A program made the translations under genes and the position numbers. A model generated the notes under the pieces. The model ran no database searches, was not told the origin of the DNA, and worked only from the letters and a program-made list of their open reading frames with translations. Shown piece by piece: positions 55,033 through 63,026 of a DNA stretch of 64,000 nucleotides (within the stretch, counting starts at the first letter, position 1; each line of letters starts with the position of its first letter). This DNA is from Pseudomonas sp. SCA2728.1_7. GTDB lineage: Bacteria; Pseudomonadota; Gammaproteobacteria; Pseudomonadales; Pseudomonadaceae. The stretch lies in contig NZ_CP073104.1 of NCBI RefSeq assembly GCF_018138145.1, positions 4,655,001 through 4,719,000 of the forward strand, read 5' to 3'.

Positions 55033-56450
55033 TGTCGCTGGGGCTGCGGATCTTTCTGGTGTATGTGCTGTTTGTCGGCCTCACCGGGTATTTCGTGCTC
55101 AACACGGTGATGGAAGAAATCCGCCCCGGCGTGCGTCAGTCCACCGAAGAAACCCTGGTCGATACCGCCAACCTGATGGCGGAAATCCTGCGCGATGATT
55201 TCAAGGCCGGCACGCTCAGTGAGAACCGCTGGCCTGAGTTGCTGCGCGCCTATGGCGAGCGCCAGCCGCAAGCGACCATTTGGGGTTTGCCGAAAAATCA
55301 GGTCAACCATCGCATCTACGTCACCGATGCCAAAGGAATAGTCGTGCTCGACTCCAGTGGCGTTGCGGTCGGTCAGGATTACTCGCGCTGGAACGACGTC
55401 TACCTGACCCTGCGCGGTGAGTACGGCGCCCGTTCGAGCCGCAGCGATGCGGATGACGCGAGTTCGTCAGTGATGCACGTCGGCGCGCCAATTCGCGATA
55501 ACGGGCAGATTATCGGCGTGGTCACTGTGGCCAAACCCAACAGTTCATTGCAGCCCTATGTGGATCGTACCGAACGGCGTCTGCTGTTTTACGGCGCGGG
55601 TTTGATTGGTTTAGGTCTGTTGTTTGGCGCGTTGCTGTCGTGGTGGTTGAGCCGCGCGCTGCACCGTTTGACCGGTTATGCCCAAGCGGTGAGCGAAGGC
55701 CGGCGGGTGGAAGTGCCGCACTATCGCGGTGGCGAGCTGGAACAACTGGCTAACGCTGTGGAGCAGATGCGCACGCAGCTGGAAGGCAAGGCTTACGTCG
55801 AGCGCTACGTGCACACGCTGACCCATGAACTGAAAAGTCCGCTGGCGGCAATTCGTGGCGCCGCGGAGTTGCTGCAAGGGGACATGTCACCGGTTCAGCG
55901 GCTGCGCTTTGTCGGCAACATCGACAGCGAAAGTGCACGGATGCAGCAGTTGATCGAACGACTGCTGAATCTGGCGCAGGTGGAGCAACGTCAGGGCCTG
56001 GAGGAACGGGTCGCGGTGCCGTTAACGGTCTTGGTCGATGAGTTACTGCAAGGTCAGGCGGCGCGGATTGAAGGCAAGCAATTGCGCATCGAACAGACCA
56101 TTGCGGCGGATCTGCTGTTGATTGGCGAGCCGTTTTTGCTGCGTCAGGCGTTGGGTAATCTGCTGGAGAATGCGCTGGATTTCACCCCGGTTGAGGGGCT
56201 GCTGCGGTTCAGTGCCGAGCGGGTTGGCGAGCAGATCGAATTTCGAATGTTCAATGAAACGGCGCCGATTCCGGACTACGCTTTGCCGCGTCTGACCGAG
56301 CGCTTCTACTCGTTGCCGCGCCCGGACAGTGGGCGAAAAAGCACGGGGTTGGGGCTTAACTTCGTTGAAGAAGTGGTCAAGTTGCATGGTGGATCTATGC
56401 AGATTCGCAATGTCGAGAACGGTGTGGAAGTGACATTGCGCCTGTCTTGA
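55032..56450 (+). CDS. creC: Sensor histidine kinase CreC
   Basis: A 472-residue inner-membrane kinase with helices at about 7-26 and 186-204 enclosing a periplasmic sensor domain of about 160 residues. A HAMP linker follows. The phospho-acceptor histidine is in VHTLTHELKSPLAAIRGA (near 265). The ATPase domain shows the N box (QALGNLLENALDFT) and G box (STGLGLNFVEEV). Its ATG overlaps the creB stop, so the two are co-translated. Confidence 0.92.
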   Translation: MSLGLRIFLVYVLFVGLTGYFVLNTVMEEIRPGVRQSTEETLVDTANLMAEILRDDFKAGTLSENRWPELLRAYGERQPQATIWGLPKNQVNHRIYVTDAKGIVVLDSSGVAVGQDYSRWNDVYLTLRGEYGARSSRSDADDASSSVMHVGAPIRDNGQIIGVVTVAKPNSSLQPYVDRTERRLLFYGAGLIGLGLLFGALLSWWLSRALHRLTGYAQAVSEGRRVEVPHYRGGELEQLANAVEQMRTQLEGKAYVERYVHTLTHELKSPLAAIRGAAELLQGDMSPVQRLRFVGNIDSESARMQQLIERLLNLAQVEQRQGLEERVAVPLTVLVDELLQGQAARIEGKQLRIEQTIAADLLLIGEPFLLRQALGNLLENALDFTPVEGLLRFSAERVGEQIEFRMFNETAPIPDYALPRLTERFYSLPRPDSGRKSTGLGLNFVEEVVKLHGGSMQIRNVENGVEVTLRLS

Positions 56451-56465
56451 TACCGAGGCGCGGCT

Positions 56466-56540
56466 ATCGCGAGCAGGCTCGCTCCCACAGGGGATTTGTG
56501 AACGGCACAGATCCAATGTGGGAGCGAGCCTGCTCGCGAT
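56466..56540. repeat. REP doublet 16 (GGGAGCGAGCC type)
   Basis: An inverted doublet in the creC-creD gap with loop GGGGATTTGTGAACGGCACAG; both arms end in GAT rather than GAA. Confidence 0.9.
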
Positions 56541-56634
56541 AGGGCCGGTGAATTCCCCACACAATCTCCATATTCCCCCCACATTCCCCTCATACAGCAC
56601 CACCAGACTTTCCCATCCAAACAGGGAGAGTCCC

Positions 56635-58005
56635 ATGAACAAGAATCTGACGATAAAGCTCGGCGCTATCGCCGTGCTGATCCTGCTGTTGCTGATCCCG
56701 CTGCTGATGATCGACGGCGTTATCGACGAGCGCCAACAGTTGCGTGATGGCGTGCTCGAAGACATCGCCCGCAGTTCCAGCTCCAGCCAGCAACTGAGTG
56801 GGCCGTTGATGGTGGTGCCGTATCGCAAAGTGATTCACAACTGGAAAACCAACGACAAGACCAACCAGCGTTACGACGAGCCGAGCGAAGAGCGCGGTCG
56901 TTTGTACTTCCTGCCGGAGCGTTTCGAACTCGACGGCCAAGTGCAGACCGAACTGCGTGCGCGGGGTATTTATGAGGCGCGGCTGTTCCACGCCGATAAC
57001 CGTATCAACGGCCATTTCTCGTTGCCAGCGCAGTTGGGCATCAAAGAAGATTTCAGTGACTACCAGTTCGATGCACCGTTTCTCGCTGTCGGTATCAGCG
57101 ACATTCGCGGTATCGAAAATGCGCTGAAACTGGAACTCGATGGTCAGCGTCTGGACTTCGTGCCAGGCACTCAAGTCGGCTGGCTCGGTGAAGGCGTGCG
57201 AGTGACGTTGCCGCTGCTCGACACCAGCAAAGCCACGGAACTTGGCTTTGGCTTCGATTTGCGCCTGCAGGGCACCGGCTCGTTGCAAGTGCTGCCGGTG
57301 GGCAAGACCAGCAGTGTCAGCCTCACGGCCAACTGGCCACACCCGAGTTTTGTCGGCAACTTCCTGCCGGGCAAACGCGAGATCAACGATCAGGGTTTCA
57401 GCGCCGATTGGCAGACCACGTTCTTCTCCACCAACCTGCAAGACGCTATGAGCCGCTGCGTGAGCAGCAATGATTGCGAGGCATTCAACGGCCGCAGCTT
57501 TGGCGTGAGCTTCATCGATCCGGTGGATCAGTACCTGAAGAGCGATCGGGCGATCAAATATGCGCTGCTGTTCATCGTCCTGACGTTCGCCGGTTTCTTT
57601 CTGTTCGAAGTACTCAAGAGCCTGGCCGTGCACCCGGTGCAATACGCATTGGTAGGCGTGGCGCTGGCGTTCTTTTATCTGTTGTTGCTGTCGTTGTCGG
57701 AGCACATTGGTTTTGCCCCGGCGTATTTGTTATCGGCCAGTGCTTGTGTGCTGTTGATCGGGTTTTATGTCTGCCACGTGTTGCGCAGTGTGCGCCATGG
57801 TTTGAGTTTTTCGGCGGGATTGGCGGCCCTGTACGGCCTGCTCTATGGCTTGCTGAGCGCCGAGGATTACGCGTTGTTGATGGGCTCGCTGTTGCTGTTT
57901 GGCTTGCTCGGCGTGTTTATGGTGCTGACGCGCAAACTGGATTGGTACGGGATCGGGCAGAAGCCGGCCAAGCCGTTGGAGTTTGATGTGGGGGCGATGC
58001 AATGA
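56635..58005 (+). CDS. creD: Inner membrane protein CreD
   Basis: A 456-residue membrane protein. A first helix (residues 7-28) is followed by a large periplasmic domain (about 30-300) and five or six C-terminal helices. The ATG at 56635 follows GGGAGAGTCCC; the 39-codon upstream extension starts within a REP and is rejected. CreD is the main CreBC-regulated envelope protein; its precise role is unclear. I did not find the paired TTCAC Cre tag upstream. Confidence 0.9.
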   Translation: MNKNLTIKLGAIAVLILLLLIPLLMIDGVIDERQQLRDGVLEDIARSSSSSQQLSGPLMVVPYRKVIHNWKTNDKTNQRYDEPSEERGRLYFLPERFELDGQVQTELRARGIYEARLFHADNRINGHFSLPAQLGIKEDFSDYQFDAPFLAVGISDIRGIENALKLELDGQRLDFVPGTQVGWLGEGVRVTLPLLDTSKATELGFGFDLRLQGTGSLQVLPVGKTSSVSLTANWPHPSFVGNFLPGKREINDQGFSADWQTTFFSTNLQDAMSRCVSSNDCEAFNGRSFGVSFIDPVDQYLKSDRAIKYALLFIVLTFAGFFLFEVLKSLAVHPVQYALVGVALAFFYLLLLSLSEHIGFAPAYLLSASACVLLIGFYVCHVLRSVRHGLSFSAGLAALYGLLYGLLSAEDYALLMGSLLLFGLLGVFMVLTRKLDWYGIGQKPAKPLEFDVGAMQ

Positions 58006-58089
58006 GCGGGTTGCGTGAAGATCAGCGAGAGGTGGAGGTTTTGGTGACACTGATTTTTGCAGCGCTGCCGCCGGAACCGAGGTGGTGCA

Positions 58090-58180
58090 TTCGCGAGCAG
58101 GCTCGCTCCCACAGGATTTGTGCTGAAACAGAGTTCTCTGCCACACCCAAAACCAATGTGGGAGCGAGCCTGCTCGCGAA
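58090..58180. repeat. REP doublet 17 (GGGAGCGAGCC type)
   Basis: A full inverted doublet between the convergent creD and the glutathione transferase gene. Confidence 0.92.
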
Positions 58181-58204
58181 GAGGCCGGAACAGGCGCCGC
58201 CGAT

Positions 58205-58834
58205 TTAAGGCTTGGGCATCGTGGCGATCATGGACGGTCGCTGACTCACTTCAAAGAACCAGTTGGCCAATTGCGGGTTGGCCTCACGCCAACCCAGATC
58301 AGGGAAACGCAGGTCGAGGTAACCCAGCGCACATGCCACGCTGATCGCTGCCACATCGAAATGGCTGGTCAGCTCGGCAATCGCATCCTTTTCCAGTACA
58401 GCGAGGGCGCGGCGGATCTTGTCGCGCTGGGCCTCGAGCCATTCGTCCCAATGCTTTTCCGGAGCACGCAGGACCATTTCATAACGCACCATCACCGACG
58501 CATCCATGATCCCGTCGGCCATCGAGGCCAGGGTCAGACGCCGCCAGCGCGCCGAACCTTCGCGCGGGATCAGCGGGTTGCCGACGTGCTGCTGGTCGAG
58601 GTAATCGAGGATGACGCGGCTGTCATGGATGACATTGCCATCGGCCAGGCGCAGGGCAGGGATCTTGCCCAGCGGGTTGTCGACATTGAGCTCGGCGCTC
58701 GGGCTGACCGGGCTGAGTACGCAGTCTTGCAGGGCGACGCGATCCTGCTGGCCGGTTTCGTGCAGCAACACCATCACTTTGCGCACGAACGGGGAGAGCG
58801 TGTTGTGGTACAGGGTCATGCTGGGGGCGGACAT
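58205..58834 (-). CDS. Glutathione S-transferase family protein
   Basis: A 209-residue cytoplasmic enzyme. The ATG at 58834 gives MSAPSMTLYHNTLSPFVRKV; an ATG five codons later is possible. The N-terminal thioredoxin fold includes LSPFVRKVMVLL, NPLGKIPAL with the cis-proline, and DSRVILDYL, which binds the glutathione gamma-glutamyl group. The C-terminal part is all-helical. A longer upstream frame covers a REP and is not coding. The substrate is unknown. Confidence 0.88.
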   Translation of the reverse strand: MSAPSMTLYHNTLSPFVRKVMVLLHETGQQDRVALQDCVLSPVSPSAELNVDNPLGKIPALRLADGNVIHDSRVILDYLDQQHVGNPLIPREGSARWRRLTLASMADGIMDASVMVRYEMVLRAPEKHWDEWLEAQRDKIRRALAVLEKDAIAELTSHFDVAAISVACALGYLDLRFPDLGWREANPQLANWFFEVSQRPSMIATMPKP

Positions 58835-58912
58835 TGGCAGGGTCTCGATCAGTACGATGAGGGAGCAGCATAGCCTGTCAGTGCACGAGCTCAAGCCTTG
58901 CGCCGATCCAAA

Positions 58913-59002
58913 TGTAGGAGTGAGCCTGCTCGCGATAGCGTAATAACATTCAACAACTATGTTGACTGATCCACCGCTATCGCGAGCAGGCTCACTCCTA
59001 CA
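58913..59002. repeat. REP doublet 18 (AGGAGTGAGCC type)
   Basis: A full inverted doublet between the glutathione transferase gene and the end of the siderophore-related operon. Confidence 0.92.
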
Positions 59003-59010
59003 AAGGTTTT

Positions 59011-59190
59011 TCAGCTTCGTTGCAGCAATCCTCTTATGGCCAGAAATGCCGGCACACCCAGCCCGATCCAGCTCAGCGCATCCCAAATCCCATCCCCAAG
59101 CAACGCCGCAAACAACCCTGCAGCACTGAGCAACGCAATCACGATCGGCGTGCTGAATACCTTCCAGAAATTCGACTGACGTGGCTTCAT
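59011..59190 (-). CDS. Small two-helix membrane protein coupled to the PepSY gene
   Basis: A 59-residue protein, MKPRQSNFWKVFSTPIVIAL onward, with two hydrophobic segments (about 13-30 and 37-53). Its ATG at 59190 overlaps the PepSY stop as ATGA, which supports translation and a joint role. The longer in-frame version lies inside the PepSY gene and is rejected. The family is not recognised. Confidence 0.65.
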   Translation of the reverse strand: MKPRQSNFWKVFSTPIVIALLSAAGLFAALLGDGIWDALSWIGLGVPAFLAIRGLLQRS

Positions 59191-60317
59191 GCAGACGCCT
59201 CCGCCGTTTCCAGCACAGGCTTGGCCGCTTTGCGCCGCACCACCCACAGATACACGCCACTGCCGAGCACGATGATGGTCAGCACATCAAGCGTGGCCCA
59301 GAGGATTTTCATTGGCATGCCGCCGTAGTCACCGAAGTGCAGCGGTTGCGACACGCCCATGGCGTCCATGTACCACGGCCGTTCGGCCACGGCGGTGACC
59401 TGCAGCGTGGTGGCATCGATCAGCACCGGCGTCAGCAGATGCGAGGTCAGGTGCGTACCGCCCTTCATGAACACCGAGTAGTGGTGTTCGCTGGAAAACC
59501 GTGTGCCGGGGAAGGCAATGAAATCCGCTTTCATGTCCGGTGCCACTTCGGCGGCGATATCGAGCAAACCCGTGGCCGGCGCCAGGTGGGTCAGCGGTGG
59601 CGCATCGCGGTAGGGTTCGATCAGCGCAGTCAGTGCATCGTTGCGCCAAGCGGCGATCAACAGGTCTGCGCAAGCGCTGATCACGCCAGTCACGCCGACC
59701 ACCAGCGCCCAGGTCAGGGTGACAACGCCGATCAGGTTATGCAGGTCGAGCCAGCGCAAGCGGGTTGATTTGTCCTGACGCACCGTGCCGAACTTCAAGC
59801 GGCGCATGAACGGCAGGTACAGCACCGTTCCAGACACGATGGCCACGACAAACAACATGCCCATGAACGCCAGCAGCAATTTACCCGGCAATCCGGCAAA
59901 CATGTCGACGTGCAGGCGCAGGATGAACAGCATCAAGCCGCCGTTGGCCGACGGCGTTTCCAGTGCTTCACCGGTACGCGCATCGAGCATGAAGGTGTGC
60001 GACGAATTCGGCTCGGTGCCGGCGGTTTTCGCCATGATCGTCAGAACGGCATTCGGCTCATCGTCATCGAAACCGAAGTACTGCACGACTTCGTCGGGGC
60101 GATGCTTTTCGGCAGCCTCGACCAGTTGCGCCAGATTCAGGCGCGGCGTGTCGGCCGGCATCTCGCGCACTTCGGGTGCGTCGCCGAGCAGGTGCTCGAT
60201 CTCGTGATGGAAAATCAGTGGCAAACCGGTCAGTGCCAGCAGCAACAAAAACACGGTGCAAATCAGGCTGGTCCAGGTGTGGATGAACGACCAGCGACGA
60301 ATTGTTTTACTTTTCAT
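59187..60317 (-). CDS. PepSY-associated inner-membrane protein (siderophore iron release type)
   Basis: A 376-residue protein with four membrane helices, the first at about 8-31 (WSFIHTWTSLICTVFLLLLALTG). The ATG at 60317 (MKSKTIRRWSFIHTW) is the usual PepSY-TM start. Conserved histidines occur in helix 1 and in LHVDMFAGLPGKLLL and LDLHNLIGVVTLTW, consistent with haem or metal contact. Relatives such as FoxB reduce or release iron from hydroxamate siderophores at the inner membrane. It lies downstream of the TonB receptor in the same direction. Confidence 0.85.
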   Translation of the reverse strand: MKSKTIRRWSFIHTWTSLICTVFLLLLALTGLPLIFHHEIEHLLGDAPEVREMPADTPRLNLAQLVEAAEKHRPDEVVQYFGFDDDEPNAVLTIMAKTAGTEPNSSHTFMLDARTGEALETPSANGGLMLFILRLHVDMFAGLPGKLLLAFMGMLFVVAIVSGTVLYLPFMRRLKFGTVRQDKSTRLRWLDLHNLIGVVTLTWALVVGVTGVISACADLLIAAWRNDALTALIEPYRDAPPLTHLAPATGLLDIAAEVAPDMKADFIAFPGTRFSSEHHYSVFMKGGTHLTSHLLTPVLIDATTLQVTAVAERPWYMDAMGVSQPLHFGDYGGMPMKILWATLDVLTIIVLGSGVYLWVVRRKAAKPVLETAEASA

Positions 60318-60341
60318 TTCATGACCTTCAAAAACACCAAA

Positions 60342-60360
60342 GCCGTCCACGAGGGACGGC
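60342..60360 (-). terminator. Possible attenuating hairpin between receptor and PepSY gene
   Basis: GCCGTCC and GGACGGC form a 7-bp stem with a 5-nt loop. On the minus strand it is followed by TTTGGTGTTTTT, an interrupted T tract. It may reduce read-through from the receptor gene into the PepSY gene. Confidence 0.5.
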
Positions 60361-60391
60361 CTGGTCACAGGGCCTGTTTCAGCTCAATCGC

Positions 60392-62818
60392 TTACCACTT
60401 GTAAGTGGCGCTGGCGACGACACTGCGCGTGTCGCCGTAGTAGCAGTAGAAGCTGTCGCAGGTGGAAATGTATTCCTTGTCGAACAGGTTGGTCGCGTTG
60501 ACCGCCAGCGACGCGCCTTTGAGGCTGTTGTCCAGACGACCGAGGTCGTAATGCACCGAAGCGTCGAACACGGTGTAGGCATCCGCCTTGCCCAGCCAGG
60601 TGTTGGCCTTGTCGCCGTAGGTGTTGCCGGTGTAACGCACGCCACCGCCAATGCCGAAGCCGTCGAGCACGCCGGCGTGCCAGGTGTAATCGGTCCACAG
60701 CGACGCTTGCTGGTTCGGCATCAGTTGCAGGCGATTGCCTTTGTCGACGCCATTCTGCACTTCCGATTTGGCCAGGGTGTAGGCAGCGATGACTTTCAGG
60801 TTGTCGGTGACGTCGGAAACCGCTTCCAGCTCCAGGCCTTTGACTTTCACTTCGCCGGTCTGGCTGGTGATCGACACGTTGTTGACGAAGGTGTTGACCG
60901 AAACGTTCTTCTGAGTGAGGTCGTATACGGCAGCGGTCAGCAGGGTTTTGCTGCCCGGTGGCTGGTACTTGATGCCCAGTTCCCACTGCTTGCCTTCGGT
61001 CGGTTTGAGCGAGCCGGTCGAAGTAGCGTCGGCGCCCGTGGTCGGCTGGAAGGATTCGGCGTACGACAGGTACGGCACGAAACCGTTGTCGAACACGTAG
61101 CTGAGCGCTGCGTTGCCACTGAAGGCCTTGTCGCGCTGGGTGTTGGTGGCATCACCCTTGTTGAGGAATTTGGTGCTGGTGTGCACCCAGTCCTCACGGC
61201 CGCCGAGGGTCAGGCGCCACTGGTCGAGGGCCATCTGGTCCTGGATGTACAGGCCGGTCTGGTAGGTCTTCTGGTCGTAATCGTAAAACGCCGTCGAGCG
61301 TGCCGGGCGCACGATCGGCTGACCGTAGATCGGCGTGATGACGTTGGTGGGCAGGCCATCACCGAAGATAGAGGTGTAGTTGGTGTTGCTGCGCTGGTGA
61401 TCAAGGCCCAGCAGCAGAGTGTGGCGGATGTCGCCGGTGGCGAAGTCGGCCTGGAAGTTGTTGTCCACGGCGAACTGACTGATGTCTTCTTCGACGCTGG
61501 TGCTGGTGCGCCCGACATTGCCTTGATCATCCACTTCGGTGAATGGGTAGGACCCCGGGGTCAGCGACTGGAACGACAGATTCGACTTGGTGTAGCGCAG
61601 GTTCTGCTTGAACTGCCAGACATCGTTCAGACGATGTTCGAAGGCATAGCCCAGCGCGTAGTAGGTGCGATCGTAATATTCCCAGTCCGGATCACCCAGG
61701 TTCTTGTGGTGGGAAATATCGCCGAGCGGTGACTTGATCTTGGTGCCCTGCACCGGCAGGAACTGGCTGGTGATGCCGGTATCGTCGCGGGTGAACTGGC
61801 TCAGCAGGGTGAGCTTGGTGTCGTCGTTGATGTTCCAGGTCAGGCTCGGCGCGATGTTGTAGCGCTTGTTGTCGACGTGATCGACCTGGGTGCCGCTGTC
61901 GCGCACCACACCGCTGAGGCCGTAGAGAAACTGACCGGCGTCATCGATCTTGCCGGTGCTGGCGAAGTTGATCTGGCGATGGTTGTCACTGCCGTATTGC
62001 AGTTGGATTTCGTTGCTGGCTTCAGCACTTGGGCGACGGCTGACCATGTCCAGCAGGCCGCCCGGCGGGGTCTGGCCGTAAACCGAAGAGGCTGGGCCGC
62101 GCAGCAGGGCGAGGCGGTCGAGGTTCCAGGTTTCCTGTTTCGGGTTGGCGTACACGCCTTTTGGCAGCGGCAGGCCGTCGAGGAACTGGGTCGGTTCGAA
62201 ACCGCGCACACGCAGCCAGTCGGCGCGGGTGTCGCTGCCGTAGCTGCTGGCGGTGATGCCTGGCATGTAGCGCACGGCATCATCGAGGCTGTGCACGCTG
62301 CGGTCGTCCATTTGCTGGCGAGTGGCGACGGAGATTGAACGCGGTGCTTCGACCAGCGCGGTGTCGGTCTTGCTGCCGGCGGCGGTGCGGGTGGCGGTGT
62401 AGCCTTCGACCGGGCCCCAGGCGCTTTCCAGGTTTTCTACGCCGATGACGGAAGTTTCCGGCAGGGCCAACGTCCCTTCAGGCACGGCGACCAGACTGTA
62501 GGTGCCGGTGCTGCTTTGCTCCAGTTGCAGACCGGTGCCACGCAGCGCCGCGCGCAGAGCGCCTGCCGCATCGTACTGGCCGTTGACCGGTGCCGAAGTC
62601 TTGCCCGCCGCCAGCGACGGATTCAGCGACAGCGCGATGCCGCCCTGGCTGGCGATCTGGTTCAGGGTGGTCGACAGTGGCGCCGCCGGCAGGTTGTAGG
62701 CGCGCACGCTGGACGCTTGTTCAGCGGCGAGCAACGGACTGCTGATCAGCGGTGCGCTGAGCGCGATGGCGACGGCCAGCAGACTGGGGCGCAACAAGGT
62801 GTCTAGCGAACGGGACAT
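60392..62818 (-). CDS. TonB-dependent hydroxamate siderophore receptor with signalling domain (FiuA-like)
   Basis: An 808-residue outer-membrane receptor. A signal peptide of about 32 residues ends near LAA-EQASS. An N-terminal STN signalling domain follows (about 40-115; PAAPLSTTLNQIASQGGIAL), then the plug (about 140-260) and a 22-strand barrel ending in ATYKW with the terminal aromatic residue. The C-terminal CDSFYCYYGDTRSVV resembles FhuA/FoxA/FiuA hydroxamate receptors. With the FecR-type gene upstream it should signal siderophore presence to an ECF sigma factor. FiuA (ferrichrome) is my best guess; FoxA-like is possible. Confidence 0.9.
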   Translation of the reverse strand: MSRSLDTLLRPSLLAVAIALSAPLISSPLLAAEQASSVRAYNLPAAPLSTTLNQIASQGGIALSLNPSLAAGKTSAPVNGQYDAAGALRAALRGTGLQLEQSSTGTYSLVAVPEGTLALPETSVIGVENLESAWGPVEGYTATRTAAGSKTDTALVEAPRSISVATRQQMDDRSVHSLDDAVRYMPGITASSYGSDTRADWLRVRGFEPTQFLDGLPLPKGVYANPKQETWNLDRLALLRGPASSVYGQTPPGGLLDMVSRRPSAEASNEIQLQYGSDNHRQINFASTGKIDDAGQFLYGLSGVVRDSGTQVDHVDNKRYNIAPSLTWNINDDTKLTLLSQFTRDDTGITSQFLPVQGTKIKSPLGDISHHKNLGDPDWEYYDRTYYALGYAFEHRLNDVWQFKQNLRYTKSNLSFQSLTPGSYPFTEVDDQGNVGRTSTSVEEDISQFAVDNNFQADFATGDIRHTLLLGLDHQRSNTNYTSIFGDGLPTNVITPIYGQPIVRPARSTAFYDYDQKTYQTGLYIQDQMALDQWRLTLGGREDWVHTSTKFLNKGDATNTQRDKAFSGNAALSYVFDNGFVPYLSYAESFQPTTGADATSTGSLKPTEGKQWELGIKYQPPGSKTLLTAAVYDLTQKNVSVNTFVNNVSITSQTGEVKVKGLELEAVSDVTDNLKVIAAYTLAKSEVQNGVDKGNRLQLMPNQQASLWTDYTWHAGVLDGFGIGGGVRYTGNTYGDKANTWLGKADAYTVFDASVHYDLGRLDNSLKGASLAVNATNLFDKEYISTCDSFYCYYGDTRSVVASATYKW

Positions 62819-62940
62819 ACGGCGGCTCCTGAATGGAAATATTTCTCAATTGCCTGTGTGCCGGATGAAAAGCAGAAAGTGATAGGGCTGGATGAAAATA
62901 ATTTCGATTTAGGGAAAATAGCGTTGTAGCGGATGACGCC

Positions 62941-63005
62941 ATCGCGAGCAGGCTCACTCCTACAGGGGAACGTATTTCAACTGTAGGAGTGAGCCTGCTC
63001 GCGAT
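62941..63005. repeat. REP doublet 19 (AGGAGTGAGCC type)
   Basis: A compact doublet with loop GGGGAACGTATTTCAAC, between the FecR-type gene and the receptor gene. Confidence 0.92.
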
Positions 63006-63026
63006 AGCAATAGCTCAGCCGCCACC

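Noticed and set aside
56450..56634. CreB binding tag (TTCAC-N6-TTCAC) before creD
   Set aside because: Two GTGAA words occur, but about 48 bp apart, which does not fit the tag.
62893..62907. Possible Fur box TGAAAATAATTTCGA upstream of the TonB receptor
   Set aside because: It matches only about 10 of 14 informative positions of the 7-1-7 Fur consensus and loses the right half. Iron control may act on the sigma gene outside the window instead.
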